A stretch of DNA of 37,764 nucleotides from Smittium mucronatum (lineage: Eukaryota; Kickxellomycota; Harpellomycetes; Harpellales; Legeriomycetaceae): NCBI GenBank assembly GCA_001953115.1, contig LSSL01002416.1, positions 1 to 37,764 of the forward strand, in the 5' to 3' direction. Positions 9,932-24,600 of the stretch are shown here, in pieces. Position 1 is the first letter of the stretch. Every line of letters begins with the position of its first letter. Under the pieces are notes generated by a model that made no database searches, had not been told where the DNA came from, and was given only the letters and a program-made list of their open reading frames with translations. The translations under genes and the position numbers were made by a program.

Positions 9932-12900
9932 ATAGATCTATTATATTAATAAGATGTTCCAAAAAATAGGTTAATGCTGCTGTATCGTTCTGGGTTCCAA
10001 CAAATAAATATAACACCAATTAATGTAATCAATGTATAATTTCACTAATTACGGCCATTATGAAGACGTTATTAAAAAGTCTCCAAAAGTGTGAAAATTT
10101 TAGTCAAGAATAATGATATTTAATAAATTTTGAATATATCTCTACAAAATTTACCAAATTATAAGAATTTTAATAAACATATATATTTTAATTAAACCAA
10201 AATATAAAATGGTTAACAGAGCCGATAATATGATGGTACAATATAGATTGGGATTTTTTATAAACTATTTTTAATAAGGTTATGTATATGGGAGATATTT
10301 TATAGATAATAAATCATATCTAGGAATTTTGAAGTTACTAAATGGTATTTTTGATGGTTAGAGTTAAATAAACAAAACCATTCACTACCTACATGTATTT
10401 AAAAAAAGAATATACAGAATTTCCTATATAATTTCTATTTTTAAATAAAATTTAAATTCAAATATACCAATTTTTTGTCTGACTCTAATTAATACATAAG
10501 ATGGCTTAAGCTGAATTTTTATATAGCATTGTGGTATCAAACGAATATGAGGCAGAAAATAATTTGATTTAATGCAAATAATTTAATGTTATAATCCTTT
10601 TAAAATGATTAAAAGCCTATTTTAGCGCTAAAAAATGTACATTTTAATTGTGAATATGATTAAATATTAAAAAATGGAAAAATAAAACATGTAAGTATAA
10701 GTAAATATGTTGAATATGCTATTAATTAAAAATAAAATATTTGAGGTAGATGATGGTGAAGCTTTATAAAGAATTTCCTTCTTCAAATAGGTTTAAAAGA
10801 TAAATTATTGATCAAATCAGCCTAAATAAATCCCAATTTTATATACTATTTATATTAAAATTGAATTGAAAATAATTTTGGATTTAATGAGAATTTTTTT
10901 TAAATATCATTCAAAAATAATTCCAAAGCTAATGAAAATTATTAAATTTATTAGTAGAATAAAGCATATTAGATATAATTTAAATTAGGTATTCGTTTTT
11001 TTTATAAAAAAAAAGTATATTATGCGATTTAATAATGAAAGGAAGAATTAAAAAAAAATATTTAAGAACTTATCAAAAATTCTATGAAAAATGATAATTT
11101 ACCTCTTGGTAACTATCGGTTCAAACATAATAATGAAATTTTATAAATTCTAAACTAAAAAAATATAATTAGAATCTGTAGTAAAAAGAAATTTTTTTTG
11201 TAAAATATATCAATGGGTTAAGGTTTTGAAAATTTTCTGAAATTTTTCATTTTATATTCTTAACATTTAAATCAATAAATTCTTTTTGAAAAAAGAGAAA
11301 CTGTATTTTTCACCTCGAAATCTATTTATATTTTATTACTTTAAATTATATTTGAGTAAAGTCATATTTAAATTTTTAAAAAAAGAACTTTAGAATATAA
11401 CAAATTTGTTATTTTTTTTCAAAAAAAAAATCAGGTCTTATATAATTTTCATTTTATCAATCATTAATTTCTAAAAATTCCTGTAAATGGGAAAAATCAC
11501 CAAGATGTTTCGAAAAAATTAACTCGCCTAAAAATTAGGAAAGAAATAGGATTTATATTATTAATATAAATTTATAATATTTATTATAATAGATGAAGAT
11601 AAAATAATAAAAACCCCATGATGAAAAAAGAAATTCTAAACAAAAATTATGTCTTATAATTCCTTTATTTAATAATATTAAAGGGATAATAATTTATTTT
11701 AAATAATTTTCTTTTGGTCATTATCATACTTATAATAAAAATAAAACGGTGTGGGTATTCTCCTAAAAAAATCATCAAAATAACAGTAATATCTTTATAT
11801 ATACACAAGGGATATTTTTAGTTATAACAGAAGTTTTTTCCCGCAAATAATTATATTCCTAACATATTTAAATATAAAATTGGTCTAATAAATAGCATTG
11901 TTTTTAAAGTTATAGAAAAAATTTCTTAATTTAAACATTTAGTTATTAATATTCGTCAAATTTAATATTTTAGACTAAAAAAAACTAATTATTACTAATA
12001 GAAAATTTAATAAATAGAGTATAGTTAAATATTATAGTAAAAATATAAAAATTCAAAAAAAGTTATGCATATATGGTAGATAATTTCTGAGATCATATTT
12101 TTTTTTATTGATTTAATAATTGAATAAGACAGAATTTAAAGAATTTAAAAAAATAATCGATTTTATAAATCTTCAACATTATCCAATTAGAAAAGTCTCT
12201 TTCTTATTCCATTTTAGATTATACAATAAATATGTGTATTATTTTAGAGTCATATTTCCAACTTAAATAAACTTTAAAAGTTTAATATAGGAATATATGC
12301 TATCAAATGTAATTTTTCAAATCATATAAGTTTAAAATACCTTGAAATGGTTTATTTTCTTATTTTTTTCATATATATATGTATTCATAATAAAATTCCG
12401 CCAATACAGATATAAAATAGAAAATTAATAGTGAAAAAAAAAACAATTATTATACAAAAAAATAATAAAATTGGGGTGAAAATCGAAAGTGAAAAATACA
12501 TCTGGAATATATTATAATTTCAATCATTACTTGCACGAGAATTAAATACCGCATAAGTGAATTTATGGTCCAAATTTCAGAGTTTTTTTGTAAAAAATCG
12601 TGACTGAAACATCTAATTTACATAGTTTATGTCTAAATCTTATTAATAATATCAGAAGCAGGATCTAAAATGATGTTTTATTATCTCAATGTAATTATTC
12701 TCACTTATTTATAGCTTGATTTGTGGCTCTATTTTTTTATATTTCATTCTAGCTACCTGAATCAACGGATAGTGGGGTATATGAATGGTATATATGACTG
12801 GAATTTCTTTTAGGTTCTCAGCCAGTAGATCAACAAAGAAATTTATTAACTCTGAGAAAATTAATATTTTATATACTCCGTACTTTTTTACACTTTCCAG

Positions 12901-13185
12901 TTTTAATATAGTCTTAATAGATTTTACCTACCAATAAATTTCTAGATAAAAAAAAATAATAAAGAAAATTTCATTATATAACTAGTAACACTTTTAGTTA
13001 TTTTTTTTAAAAAAAAATAACACATTTTTTAATATTATTGGAAATTAAATTTGTCTCTTTGAAAAAAAAATGACTTAAAGACTAATAAAAATATAATAAT
13101 GATTTCTAAGTTATTTTGGAAAATAAAATATCTTTTTTTCCTTATTTTGTTCTTGATAAGCTTTTTTAATTTTTTTTCCAAAGTG

Positions 13186-13205
13186 ATATATATATATATA
13201 TATTA
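13186..13205. repeat. (TA)n microsatellite
   Basis: Uninterrupted alternation of A and T over about 20 bases, distinct from the irregular A+T sequence around it. Confidence 0.85.
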
Positions 13206-15332
13206 TTTTAAATTTTTGATTTTTTGTGTCAAAAATATTCAAATATTGAAATAATTTCATAAAATTAATAATAAATTATTAAAAAGGAATAAAAGTATAA
13301 TAAAGTTGTGTATTAAAACATTAATAGTGAAAAAATTGATTATTTTTACTATTTTTTATAAATTTTATATTATTTTTAACAATATCATAATATCCATTTA
13401 AGCTAACAAAATAAAATAAACTAAGATCTCTAGGGTATTACAAAATTTTCTAATTTTTTCATTATTAATACCAAATTATTACTATAAATTTTTAATGATT
13501 AAATTATTTTGTGGGGGGTTTTTTTTAATAGAAATTTTCATGATTTTAAACAAAGAATTATTTCTTTTTTTTTAAAAAAAAAAAAGTTTTTTATAACTAG
13601 GCTACTTCTATTTATAAATGGTTTAGTTTTATGAATTTTTTCATAAATTATTTTGGGTAAATATTTTATTAATATTTTTGAAATATATAAACACAAATAA
13701 ATTAAATCAAAACACTTTAAAAAAATCAATTCTGAATATATTGTCCAAAAAAATAATCATTTGGTGCATGAATTATTCAATTTTACTTAAATTTCACCCG
13801 GTTATTTTAGAAATAATAATTAATAGGAACAAAAAATTTAGCATATTTAAAAGAAACCCTTTTGAAATTATCTAATCCAAAACAAATATTTGATATATTT
13901 ATGTTTAAAGGGAATTGGTTCAATTAAATTCCGAAAAAAATTTTAGACTTGCATTTTTAAAATGATAGAAATATATTTTAATGATATTCAAAGAGAAAAT
14001 AAATAAAAAAATAAATAAAAAAACTTCAAAAATTCCATATAAATAAACCCTGACATATTTATTATGTTTTTCATATTATTAAGCAAAAAAAAATTTAAAA
14101 AACAGCTGTGGAATGGTTATGTTAATATTAAGTTACGAGTTTGATTCAAAACATTCAAAATATAAAAAATTCTACCCGAATAAATTTTAGATAAAGAGTT
14201 GAATAGCTCTGCATTTATAATAAATTTTTTGAAAATTAGTGGACTTCTTTTTTACAACTTATATCAAATATTAAGTAATTATTTTCTAAAATATTAATAA
14301 ATAGATTTTTAATGAAATAGTTTAATATTTATTTTTTTGTGATGAAGTATTGCTTGAATTGTTCTAATTAGTTTAATTTTTTTTTTAAAAAAAAAAATAA
14401 ATACCTGTATTTATTTTTCACTACACCGATTATGATAAAATCCGATAACTTTTTTACTTGGGTCAAAAGAACAATTTTTTATTAAACTATAATATTAATA
14501 AAAAACTGATCCTCTTATTATTATTATTATATGATGAGACTAAATGTCCTTATATTATTGCTTTTATTTGACTTTATTGACATATTTTTTTAATTTAGTT
14601 TTTTTAACAATAAAAATTGTATAAATTTTGATATTTTTTGAGTAAATTTAAAATATAAAAATAATAAATTATGACACATTTCCTCAGTATTTTTGGGGGG
14701 CTAAAAATGAAAATATAAACTCATCCTAAAACCCACTGAATTTTCTGGAATCAAAATTTTAACATTATATATAATATAAAGGCAATAAATATTATTTTAA
14801 AAGATCAAAAGATTCCATTTGACTCAGAGCCTGTTAATAGTAAAAAGTAAAATTTTAGCTATTACTAATTTTTTAATCGTGACAAAAAAAACCCTATCAT
14901 ATAATTTTTATTATTTAAAAATTATATTATATTGATGCCAGCTTGCCAAAAATTGAATTTAGTTTTTTGTGCCATAGCATCCGAAATAATCAAACAATAA
15001 AAATGTTTTATTATATTTATGAATGATTCAATTTTGACTAAATAGTACTGAGATTTTTAACATAAATATAAATTGTAAAAAATTATACCATTTAATGTTA
15101 TTTAAGGTTTAATTTAACGTGAAAATTCAATAAAATTCATACTAATTTAGGAGCAAATTAATGTCAAAAAAAAAAAAGTTTCTTGATTGGCCGTTAATAG
15201 TTATAAATTTAAAAGGTGAATATTTAAAGATGAATCTTGTTATAAGTGTTAAAAATAACTATTGATTTAAACCAATAACTTAGTTAATGATCTAAAAAAT
15301 GTTACAATGTATGTATTAAAAAGTTTTATTAA

Positions 15333-15378
15333 CGCCTCCCTACCCTCACTCTCACTCTCACTCTCACCCCTCCCCCCT
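15333..15378. repeat. Polypyrimidine tract with CTCACT microsatellite
   Basis: A 46-base stretch almost purely C and T in the sense strand, with CTCACT repeated about three and a half times at 15345-15367 and CCCCTCCCCCC at the end. It stands out sharply from the A+T-rich surroundings. Confidence 0.85.
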
Positions 15379-18300
15379 AATTTTTTTTTGCAATAAATTA
15401 AAACTCTCTATAAATGCGAATTTTTTTTTTATACAGGTATTCTGATTTTTTTTTGAATAAAATTTAGTATTATATTAATTTATTTTTTAAATTTTTTATG
15501 TTAAATAATCAAATAATCTTTTTATTATTTAATAAAGCTCATATTATATATTTTTGGAATACCCACATGTATCCATGTACTCTTTATATCCCCACACAAA
15601 GATATAACAATTTTATATTTTCAAGTTATTTCACAAAAATAAGCCCTTTAACCGATATATATCTACAAATTATTTATTGGTAAATTGATTGAAATCAATT
15701 TTTTGTCTTTTTTTCGATTCAGAATTTTTAATAATCTTGATAATAAAGTATGTTAACTATCCACTTAAAAAAACCTCTTAAATAACATATCATGAGTATA
15801 TTAATTTCAATTTATTATTCACTGTGGTTATTATCGCTTAAATTATCCTTCGAAGTTTCTACCTTATATCATATAGTGTTTAAGGATATAATAAAGTCAA
15901 AAAAACGAAGCTTAAAAGCTTTTTCGTATTTGAATAAGTGTATCTAATAAAACGAAAACTCAAAAAAAACAAAAAACAAAAAACGATTAAAAAATAACTA
16001 GTATGCATTGTGTTAGATTTTCTGGAAAAATTAAACCTTGTGTAACTTCAAATGGAATATTTTTTTATAATTTAGTATATCTTTAAGCAAATCCGTATGA
16101 TTTGGTTGAAATTAGAATATTACTAAATATAAAGGCATAATTTCACCATCTTTACGTGTCAGAAAGGAGGGGAAAATCTCAAACTATATATCTATCATTA
16201 TTTTTAGCAAATTTTATTTAAAAAATTATGAAATTGGAAGAAATATTCTATTTTATATGCAATGAATTTTTTTTAATAAAAAATTCTAAAATAATAACAA
16301 AAGTGGTAAAAAATGGTGAAAAGAAGAATAATTTTTATTAATTTTCCGTACTAACATTTTTTTATTGTATTTCATTTAGTAAGGCTAAGTACTCATTGGG
16401 TTATTTGAAAGTTTTTAAATAGCGAATAAAAAAATAAGATATTGTTATGCATAAATCGATTTTTTTATGTAAATTGAAAGTTTTTGTGTCAAAATAACCG
16501 TTTTTTATTTTCTAAAAATTTAATAGGTAAGATAATTATGATTCTAATAATTTCTAAGGTAAAAATAAAATTTTTTGTGTTCACACTATAAATAAATTTT
16601 TAGGCTGTAAAAATAAGCCGATTTATCAATTTAAAAGAAGATTTAACATTTACAAGCCAATTGAATTATTTTTTATAAAAATTCAAGCTTTTTTTTCAAT
16701 TTTTTTTAAAAATGTTTTATTGGACATTAAAAAAAATATTTGGTAGACAGTCTTAATTTGGAAAATTAATGTGTATTCTTCTCATATATAGGGAAAATAA
16801 CATTATGGTAATTGATATTTTGATTAGTTATTCAGGGAATTTTTTATATATTTTGAGTAATAAATCATTACTACTAAAATTAAAATATTAACTGCTCTAC
16901 TTAAGTATATTTTTTCAGTGGATCAGCATTATAAATTTCTTGCTTGTATTGTTTTTTTCCCATAAAGTTATCGAATGATATTTAATTCACACAGGTTTTG
17001 GTTAAATAAAACCAATTATTTGTATAAATATATATTAATATTATTTTATTTCTAAATAAAGAATAGATATGCTATACTTTCAGTATACCGACAAGATTTT
17101 GAGAATATGTGTTTGGGATATGATATTTTATGTTTGATAATTATGATTATTTAATGGTTGAATAATGAAAGTATTCACGAATAATGAAGATTGATTAAGA
17201 ATAATTAGTAATATATTGTAAGAATCAGAATTAATATATTATTCGGAGATTACTTGATAAATAAAATTTTCAGGTTAATTTTTAAATTGGATAAAAATAA
17301 AAATCACGGAGGAATGATTAGAATGTATTTATACATGATTAAAATTTCCATTTTAATTAAACAGTAAGAAAATTCGACATAAATAATTTCATTTAGTGTC
17401 ATAAAACCGGCAGTTTTTTATTTCAAAAATTGAAATTTTTTGCTTCATATGAATTAATTTCTTTTAAAAAAATATAATTAGTTTAGTGAAAAAAAAAAAA
17501 TTGTATTCAAAAATTTTAAAAAAAAATTGTGCTTTCCAAATATCTATATTTTTATGGAATATTTTCCTTGTTGTCTGATATTAATCTAGCATATCTCTTA
17601 ATAAATGAATTTTATCTATTATTTTATTTACTTATCTTTTATACAAAAGAATGAAAAATGCAAAGATTATTCAAACCAATATAATTTAAAGTGTTTATTA
17701 ATAAATTATATTTTAAATATGTTTCTTTTTAAAATTTATATTCAAGATTAAATGCCTTATATTTTATATATTCTTTTTTTCATGACATTGTGTCTCAAAA
17801 AAGAATATTCCTTAAAGATATAAATATTGCAGCATTTCTCCAAAATTCATTTAATTTAAATCTAAAATGATGCTTAAAATACAACAAAGAAAATGTTTGG
17901 GTCAAAATTAAAGTGCAATGTTTGAAATTTCCCTCATATATCTCTGATTTAAAACCCAAATCATTATGAAATTACCAAAATAAAATTATTAAAAATCATA
18001 TCATTAAAAATTAATCCAATTTTATTTCATGTAATATAATCTAAATATCTGAAAATTTCAGAGCCAAATCCGAAAAATAAAATTTAATTCATAAAATAGG
18101 CTAATCAGAACATTTATAAAACTCTGCATAAATACCAATTTGGTATATATATAGGGGTTTCTTGTTCTGGGGAAGACTTCTTCTGCAAATTTATGACGTC
18201 ATTTAAAGCTAAGGCTTTTTAATGCAGATTTCCAGCAGATTCCTGAAAGTTATAAGAATTTTCTGTATATATAGTAATTCACTTTTTTGATTATAAAATT

Positions 18301-20092
18301 GATTTCGGTTGAAAATTATTGTGAATGTTTGTTTGTTATTTTTTATTTTTGATTTATTTGACTTTTTTATTTTGGGTTATTTGGGGGGGAGGGTTGTTAT
18401 CAATAAATAATATTAAGAGTATTGTTTAAAGAGGAAAAAATAAAGTAATGAAATTTTTTTAAAAATTGATAAATTTAGCTGTTTTCAGTATCAAAATTTT
18501 TTCGTTTAAAATATTAAAAAAATTGGCGGACGAACTAATATAAATTCTTATTGATTTTTAAATACATCAGAAACGTAGTTTTTTCTCTCCTTTGTAATTC
18601 GAATACATTTCTTTTATACTGTAATTTTTTCTTATGGTATTTATATCTTGTACTTTCTCTCGTTCTCTCTTTATTTTATTTTTGATATAATGAGCATATA
18701 ATTATATTATAATATTTTTAAATTATTTCTTTTGAAAATTTTTATCTCTCTTTAAATTAATCCCCTTGGAATCAATATTTTTTTCGAATTTTTCTCTTAG
18801 TAAATCAATCATTTTAAATTTATTTTCAAATAAATCGATTTCTTTGCAACTAGATCTCATAGAAAATTAATATTTTTAGTTGATTGTATTTTTTGCCTTT
18901 TTTTCTTCAAATAATCGATCTTGATTTAATAAAGTCCTTAATTATGATTGTAATTTCAAGATTTAATAAATTTCCTTATTAAAAATTACAAATATATATT
19001 TAATTTCAACTAGGTTTTGGTTATTTTGAGTTGAGTTGAGTTTTAGCCTTCTAATTATGTTTTAAAGGAGTAATTTTTTTATTAATTTTAATCATAAAAT
19101 ATTTTCCATTAAATAAAAAATTTATTGTAAAAATTTTACTTTTTGTTTATTTATCGATATTATTAAAAAAACAGTTTAATTAGCATTCTAATATTTTTTT
19201 TCCTAAATAATGCCGAATTGTGTAAAATGTGCCTCATTTGGGGCTATTTACCAAATATTGTTTTTATCGCTCAATAATTTATTATTGAAAATTATTTGAG
19301 AAAATCAGTTTGGCTTTAACACTTGAATGGCTTGAGTTTTATATTATAATTAATTTTATCGGCTTAGAAAAAACTAAAACGCGCTATAAATTGATAAAAC
19401 GGATTGGGCTTAACATTTAACTACAAAAAATGATACATAAATTATATTTTTATGTTAAATTTACAGTATTTTAATATTATATAGATAATTTGTTTTTTTT
19501 AATTATGCATATATGATAATTATTGAAAAATTCTTGTATCATAAAACAGGATATCAATTTTTTTTTCAAATAAATCAAATTTATGAAATCAAAAAAGTAA
19601 AAAAAATGCTAGAAAATCTAATGATATAATGGTGTAATTACTTAATAAATATTTATATTTCAATTTATAATAGAATTTAACAGACTTCCCAAAATTTTAG
19701 CATGAGAAAGAGAAGCATATCAAAGATAAGAAATAAATAATAAAAATCACATGGTAATCGATAAAATGAAAAGTTATAAGTTATTTTTCTTATTTTAAAA
19801 AAAAAAATAAGAGAAAATTAATATAAATGCGATAAATATTTATCCAATATAGGTCTGAGCTATTATTAAAATTGAATTTAAGCTATATAAAAAGAAGAGA
19901 TAAATTTTGATGGTGTTTAAATTAGTATAATAATTAATTAAGTATAATGAAAATTTGGGAAAATTTTATTACTATTTTTTAGTGATAAAATTTCGATAAT
20001 GTGTTTTTATGACGAAATATTGTATTTTATACGCTACTATAAAAATTTTAAAAAAAATAAAAAAATGCGGTTAAATATCGAGATAGCTACTA

Positions 20093-20385
20093 AGATAGTC
20101 AAAACTTTATAAGTATTTAAAAAAATATTCGAATTTTCAAAATATTATCTATATTAGTCAAATTATTAACGTGGTTTGAAATCTGCCAATAAATGCTAGT
20201 TTCGTTTGAGAAATACAAATAAGATAGCTCATAGGATAAATATTCATTTTTCATTGTCATTTTTATTATTGATTGGCCCAAAATATATTCTCTAAAAAAA
20301 TTAACGCTTCGTCCCTATTTTTTTCTATAAAAACAAATCCCGCATCTATTTCGGGGTTGAAGTTTTTATAAATCATATTTGAAGT
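20093..20385 (+). repeat. Long inverted repeat, left arm
   Basis: This 293-base arm is the reverse complement of 21366-21656 with about seven substitutions and one 2-base gap (about 97% identity). The differences cluster at the inner end and around one site in the middle; most of the outer 240 bases match perfectly. On the minus strand the arm holds a 36-codon open frame (20376 down to 20266) starting MIYKNFNPEIDAGF, and a second one of 47 codons in another frame. Neither resembles a protein I know, and the second is broken in the other arm. No target duplication is visible outside the arms. Confidence 0.95.
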
Positions 20386-21365
20386 GGATCCAGATGTTTT
20401 AAAAAACAATTATTAAACACTGAAACGATAAATAATTTTATCAAAAAAATATTCTTTATCATCTTCGCATATTTTTTCATGGATATTTTTTTTTTTTTGT
20501 CATTTTTCTTCATTTTAAAAAGTTTAATTGAGATCTACGCATAATTAACCCACCGCCCTATACTATTTTTCATACTTTGAGCAAATTTTTTAACTAAAAT
20601 ATATCCAAGTTTTATTTAATAACGCATATATTTTCCTGAATAAAACAATTATTAATTAATCTCAATTTCCTTAATTTTAATATTATATATTTCATAATCT
20701 TTCCATATTTAAACATTCATTGTCTAATGTAAATTTTATGTCATAATTAGGTATTTTTTTTGTCGAAATTTACATTTATCACTCATGTATCAAGGTTTGA
20801 TGTATGTGCCCATCATTGAAAAAATAAATATTTCAATTAAATAGAAAATTTAACCAGTAAATTTAAAATTTGAAAAGTTGGAGATAACATAAAATCATTT
20901 CAAAAAATATTTTTCTTATCATTTGAAATTTATCTAAAAAAATAAAAATAAAAAAAGCAAGATATTCTCTGCAAAAAATGATGATTTTACAAAAGAAATG
21001 AAACTATATTTTTATTAAAATAATACATAAAAAAATAGATAAATATTTATCACATCATTTATATATAATTTTTTTTAAGAGATGAAATTTTTTTTTCACA
21101 TTGAATGTCTATGTCATATTGAACAGTAAAAATTATCAAAAAAACTCATTATTATTTTATTATTTTCTATTCTTATCTTATATAAAAAGAATATTTTGGG
21201 TTTGAATATCAAAAAAATATATTAGCGAATTACTCTTCAAATTTTTATTATGAAGAAATTTATCGCTAAAAAGTTTTAAATAACCGATTTTAAAGCTAAT
21301 AAATTGATAAATAATTCTATAAAATCTATTAATTATAGTTTTTCAGAGTAGAAAAAGTCAAACAT
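20386..21365. other. Spacer between inverted arms
   Basis: About 980 bases of A+T-rich DNA with no coding frame of note. If the two arms are terminal inverted repeats, this is the interior of a roughly 1.56-kb non-autonomous element. If transcribed through, it would be the loop of a long hairpin RNA. Confidence 0.6.
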
Positions 21366-21656
21366 ACTTCAGATATAATTTATAAAAACTTCAACCCAAA
21401 AATAAAGGCGGGATTTGTTTTTATAGAAAAAAATAGGGACGAAGCGTTAATTTTTTTAGAGAATATATTTTGGGCCAATCAATAATAAAAATGACAATGA
21501 AAAATGAATATTTATCCTATGAGCTATCTTATTTGTATTTCTCAAACGAAGCTAGTTTATTGGCAGATTTCAAACCACGTTAATAATTTGACTAATATAG
21601 ATAATATTTTGAAAATTCGAATATTTTTTTAAATACTTATAAAGTTTTGACTATCT
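21366..21656 (-). repeat. Long inverted repeat, right arm
   Basis: Partner of 20093-20385. Match ends at GACTATCT (21649-21656) on the outside and at ACTTCA (21366-21371) on the inside. Compared with the left arm it has lost two bases near the AAGCTAG site, which disrupts the longer of the small open frames. Confidence 0.95.
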
Positions 21657-24600
21657 CATTAATTTATCCTTATATATTTTGCAATCTGTTTTGATCTTCG
21701 CTCGATTTTATTTTTTGGCGGTTATAATAGCATGCGGTTTTGAAACAATAGCCTTTACCATTAGTTTTATTAGATTATTTATATATCCAATAGTTATTTT
21801 ATAAGATGCAAAAATAAAAATCTTGTCAAATTAATCAAAAATTAACTTTTAAGATTTTTTTTTTGGCATCTGAAGTCTATATTTATCCAGAAAAAAAAAC
21901 ATCTCCATGTCAAATGTGGTAATTTCCTTTTTTTTTCCCCTCGTAAAGTAGGTATTGATATTTAATATTACAGTATCAAATTAAAAATAAAATTTTAATT
22001 TAATTTGAAAAAAAATTGCATTAAAAGCAAAAAAACTAAATTTTTTATTATATGTATATCTTTTTGTCTATGTTTTTATAAATTCATACATTTTTCAAAA
22101 AAAAATAATCTACCAAAATGAATATAATATATATCAATAATAAGTTGGTCTATAAATGAAACCAATCTTCATTAGTTAGAGATGGATAATATTTATACTA
22201 TCTAAAACTTTTTTTTTTTGCTTATCAATTATAATTTTAAATGTTAATAAATCTCATAAATTTGGTAAATTTTTGAAAGTTTAATTAAATGATATCTGAT
22301 TTCTTTAAACCCCAAGATTTAAAAATTAAAAATAGTTTATATACCGATTAAAGTCTCAAAATGGATTAATACTATAGCTTGATTTTTGGATAATACAAAT
22401 ATTTGAATATTTTCTTTTAAAAAGTTCATCCAAGTTTCTATAATCGTGTAAAATATATTGGTTTCAAATATTGGGATAATTTTATCAATTAGAGATTATA
22501 AAGATTGTGTTTCCACTTGTATTACACACTTACTGGCAAATTTAAAATAAATTCTTGTAAATTTAAATAATATGATATATTTAAAAAAGTGTGATACTAT
22601 AGATCTTCAAAAAAAAAAATCGTAAGTTTCTGTCAAGTGATATTAAAAAAGCTTTTTTTATCATTCATTTAAACATTAAAATCTAGCTCTATTTTAATCG
22701 ATTTTTTTCAATAAAATTTATCCGGATTTTTAAAAACAATAAAAGGAGGTTAACTTGTACATTTTTTCATAATATTTGAGGCTTTGAAAAATAAAAATTG
22801 GTTTTAGTAATTTAATTTCATGTTTAAGAGCTTTATAATGATTTCAATGGAACAAATACTAATTTAAAACTGGTACAAAAGTTAAATTTTTAGGGAGGTT
22901 TTTTTTCGAAAAAAAAATGGGAAAAAAACTAATTAAAAAGGCCTTGTCTGATCGGTAATAATATTAATAGAGCCTATAATAATTTTTTATCACTTTAATG
23001 AGATTAATACTGCTTAGAGAAAGTTTCAATAAAAATTAATAGGTAAAAACTTAGTTTTAAGATTCTTTTCTCGCATAATAAAACATTGATAAAAAATATT
23101 AATAAAAATCGCTTTGAAATAAAAAACACATACAACGCGCAAATAATTGTATTATATTCCGAAATTCAGCTCAAGTGGACTCAAAATCTGTTTAATTAAT
23201 TTGTTATTTATTATTTTGAACACCATGTTGCTATTAAAAATCATTTATATTTTAATATTAACATTTGGTTTCAAGTAATAATACTTTTTTTAAATTTTAA
23301 TATAATTTAATGGAAATTTCTAAAAATTTCTCCAAAACTTAATTCTTAATTGTCAAGAATATTTTCTATATAAATATTTTTATAAAATAATTTTCACTAT
23401 AATTTAATGCAACTAAAAAAAATCGTCAAAAAAATCAAAACCCAAAGTTTCAAAATTCTAGTCACTTTTAAAAATTATTTGTAGAATTATTTCGGTATAT
23501 ATTAATAATTTATTACGGATCAATAATTTTGACTACTTATCGGCATTATTTATTTTTTCACATAATAAAAATCACATCCGCCAAAATATCCCAGTATCGA
23601 AAATTTTACAGAATAGGCATGATTTTAGGCTTCATAAAAATATGAGAAGAGATTAGAGGAAAAACCTAGAACCACTCTCATATAAATTATAAAAAAGCAC
23701 GCTTAGAGCATGCAGATAGCTTTAGATACTCAAATTTTAGTTTTTAGTTTTAGTCTTTATAAAAAATTTTATATATACATCGGAGTTATTTAAGAAAAAT
23801 GAAAAAAATCTAGAAGGAATCCAGTTTATGATTTAATTATTTTTTTATCCGCTTTATAAAACGTAGCTATTTTTAAATAATTAACACAATATATATAGTT
23901 TTAATATTAACTCTTACCGAAATTTATTTTGAAATATTGCATCTATAATTTAATAATTTAAATAAAAATAGCAGGAAAATTATAACAATATTAATTTGTG
24001 CTTTTTGTTTTTTTCCAATTCTAATATGAGTATTTTCGATCCAAATTTAGGCTTCTATAGTAAGTATAAGTTTGAAAAAAAAAAAATTTTCTTCTTCTCC
24101 TGCGCTTATTAAACTTTTAACTATTTAATCTGTGCCCAATTTTTTAATCATATTTTTTTAAATATTTTAATACGAAATAAAGCATTTGATCGATCTATAA
24201 AACAAGAATATCATTTCGATAATATAAATATTTCTTCACAATCAAGAATTCAAAGTTTTTAAATATTTATTTTTCTTATATTAAATTAAGATATTTCCCG
24301 ATTACAGAAATTTGATCATATTTCTCTTTCACCATTACTGCTAAAAACCATCAAAATTTAATACTAAAATCTTTATTTTAGACTTATTATAAGCAATTAT
24401 TTTTTTAATTTTTATCTTTATTATTGAAATAATCTCTATAGAAGTCCCTTTTTTAAAAATTTATTTAAAAGACCGTTAAATTTTCTTTTTTTCATATTTT
24501 TATCAATCAATGTTTATATTTTTATATGTTTATATGTTTATATGGATGTAAGAAACATTTGGATTCGGAATCAATGGAGATTTTGATATCAATATGAAAT

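Larger units (their letters stand above)
9932..20092. other. Gene-empty A+T desert
   Basis: About 10 kb with no convincing gene on either strand. The few short open frames have low-complexity Phe/Ile/Lys/Asn/Leu content and no motif. Contents are A and T homopolymers, (TA)n at 13186-13205, a pyrimidine tract at 15333-15378, A-rich hexamer runs near 15961-15986, a TGACGTCA palindrome near 18194 and a G-rich run near 18384-18396. I see no tRNA, rRNA or other structured RNA. Confidence 0.6.

Noticed and set aside
13538..13875. Short open frames rich in Ile, Lys, Asn and Phe on both strands
   Set aside because: Composition is what random A+T-rich DNA gives; no motif or context.
18194..18201. TGACGTCA (CRE-like palindrome) as a promoter element
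   Set aside because: An isolated 8-mer with no gene nearby; expected by chance in this length.
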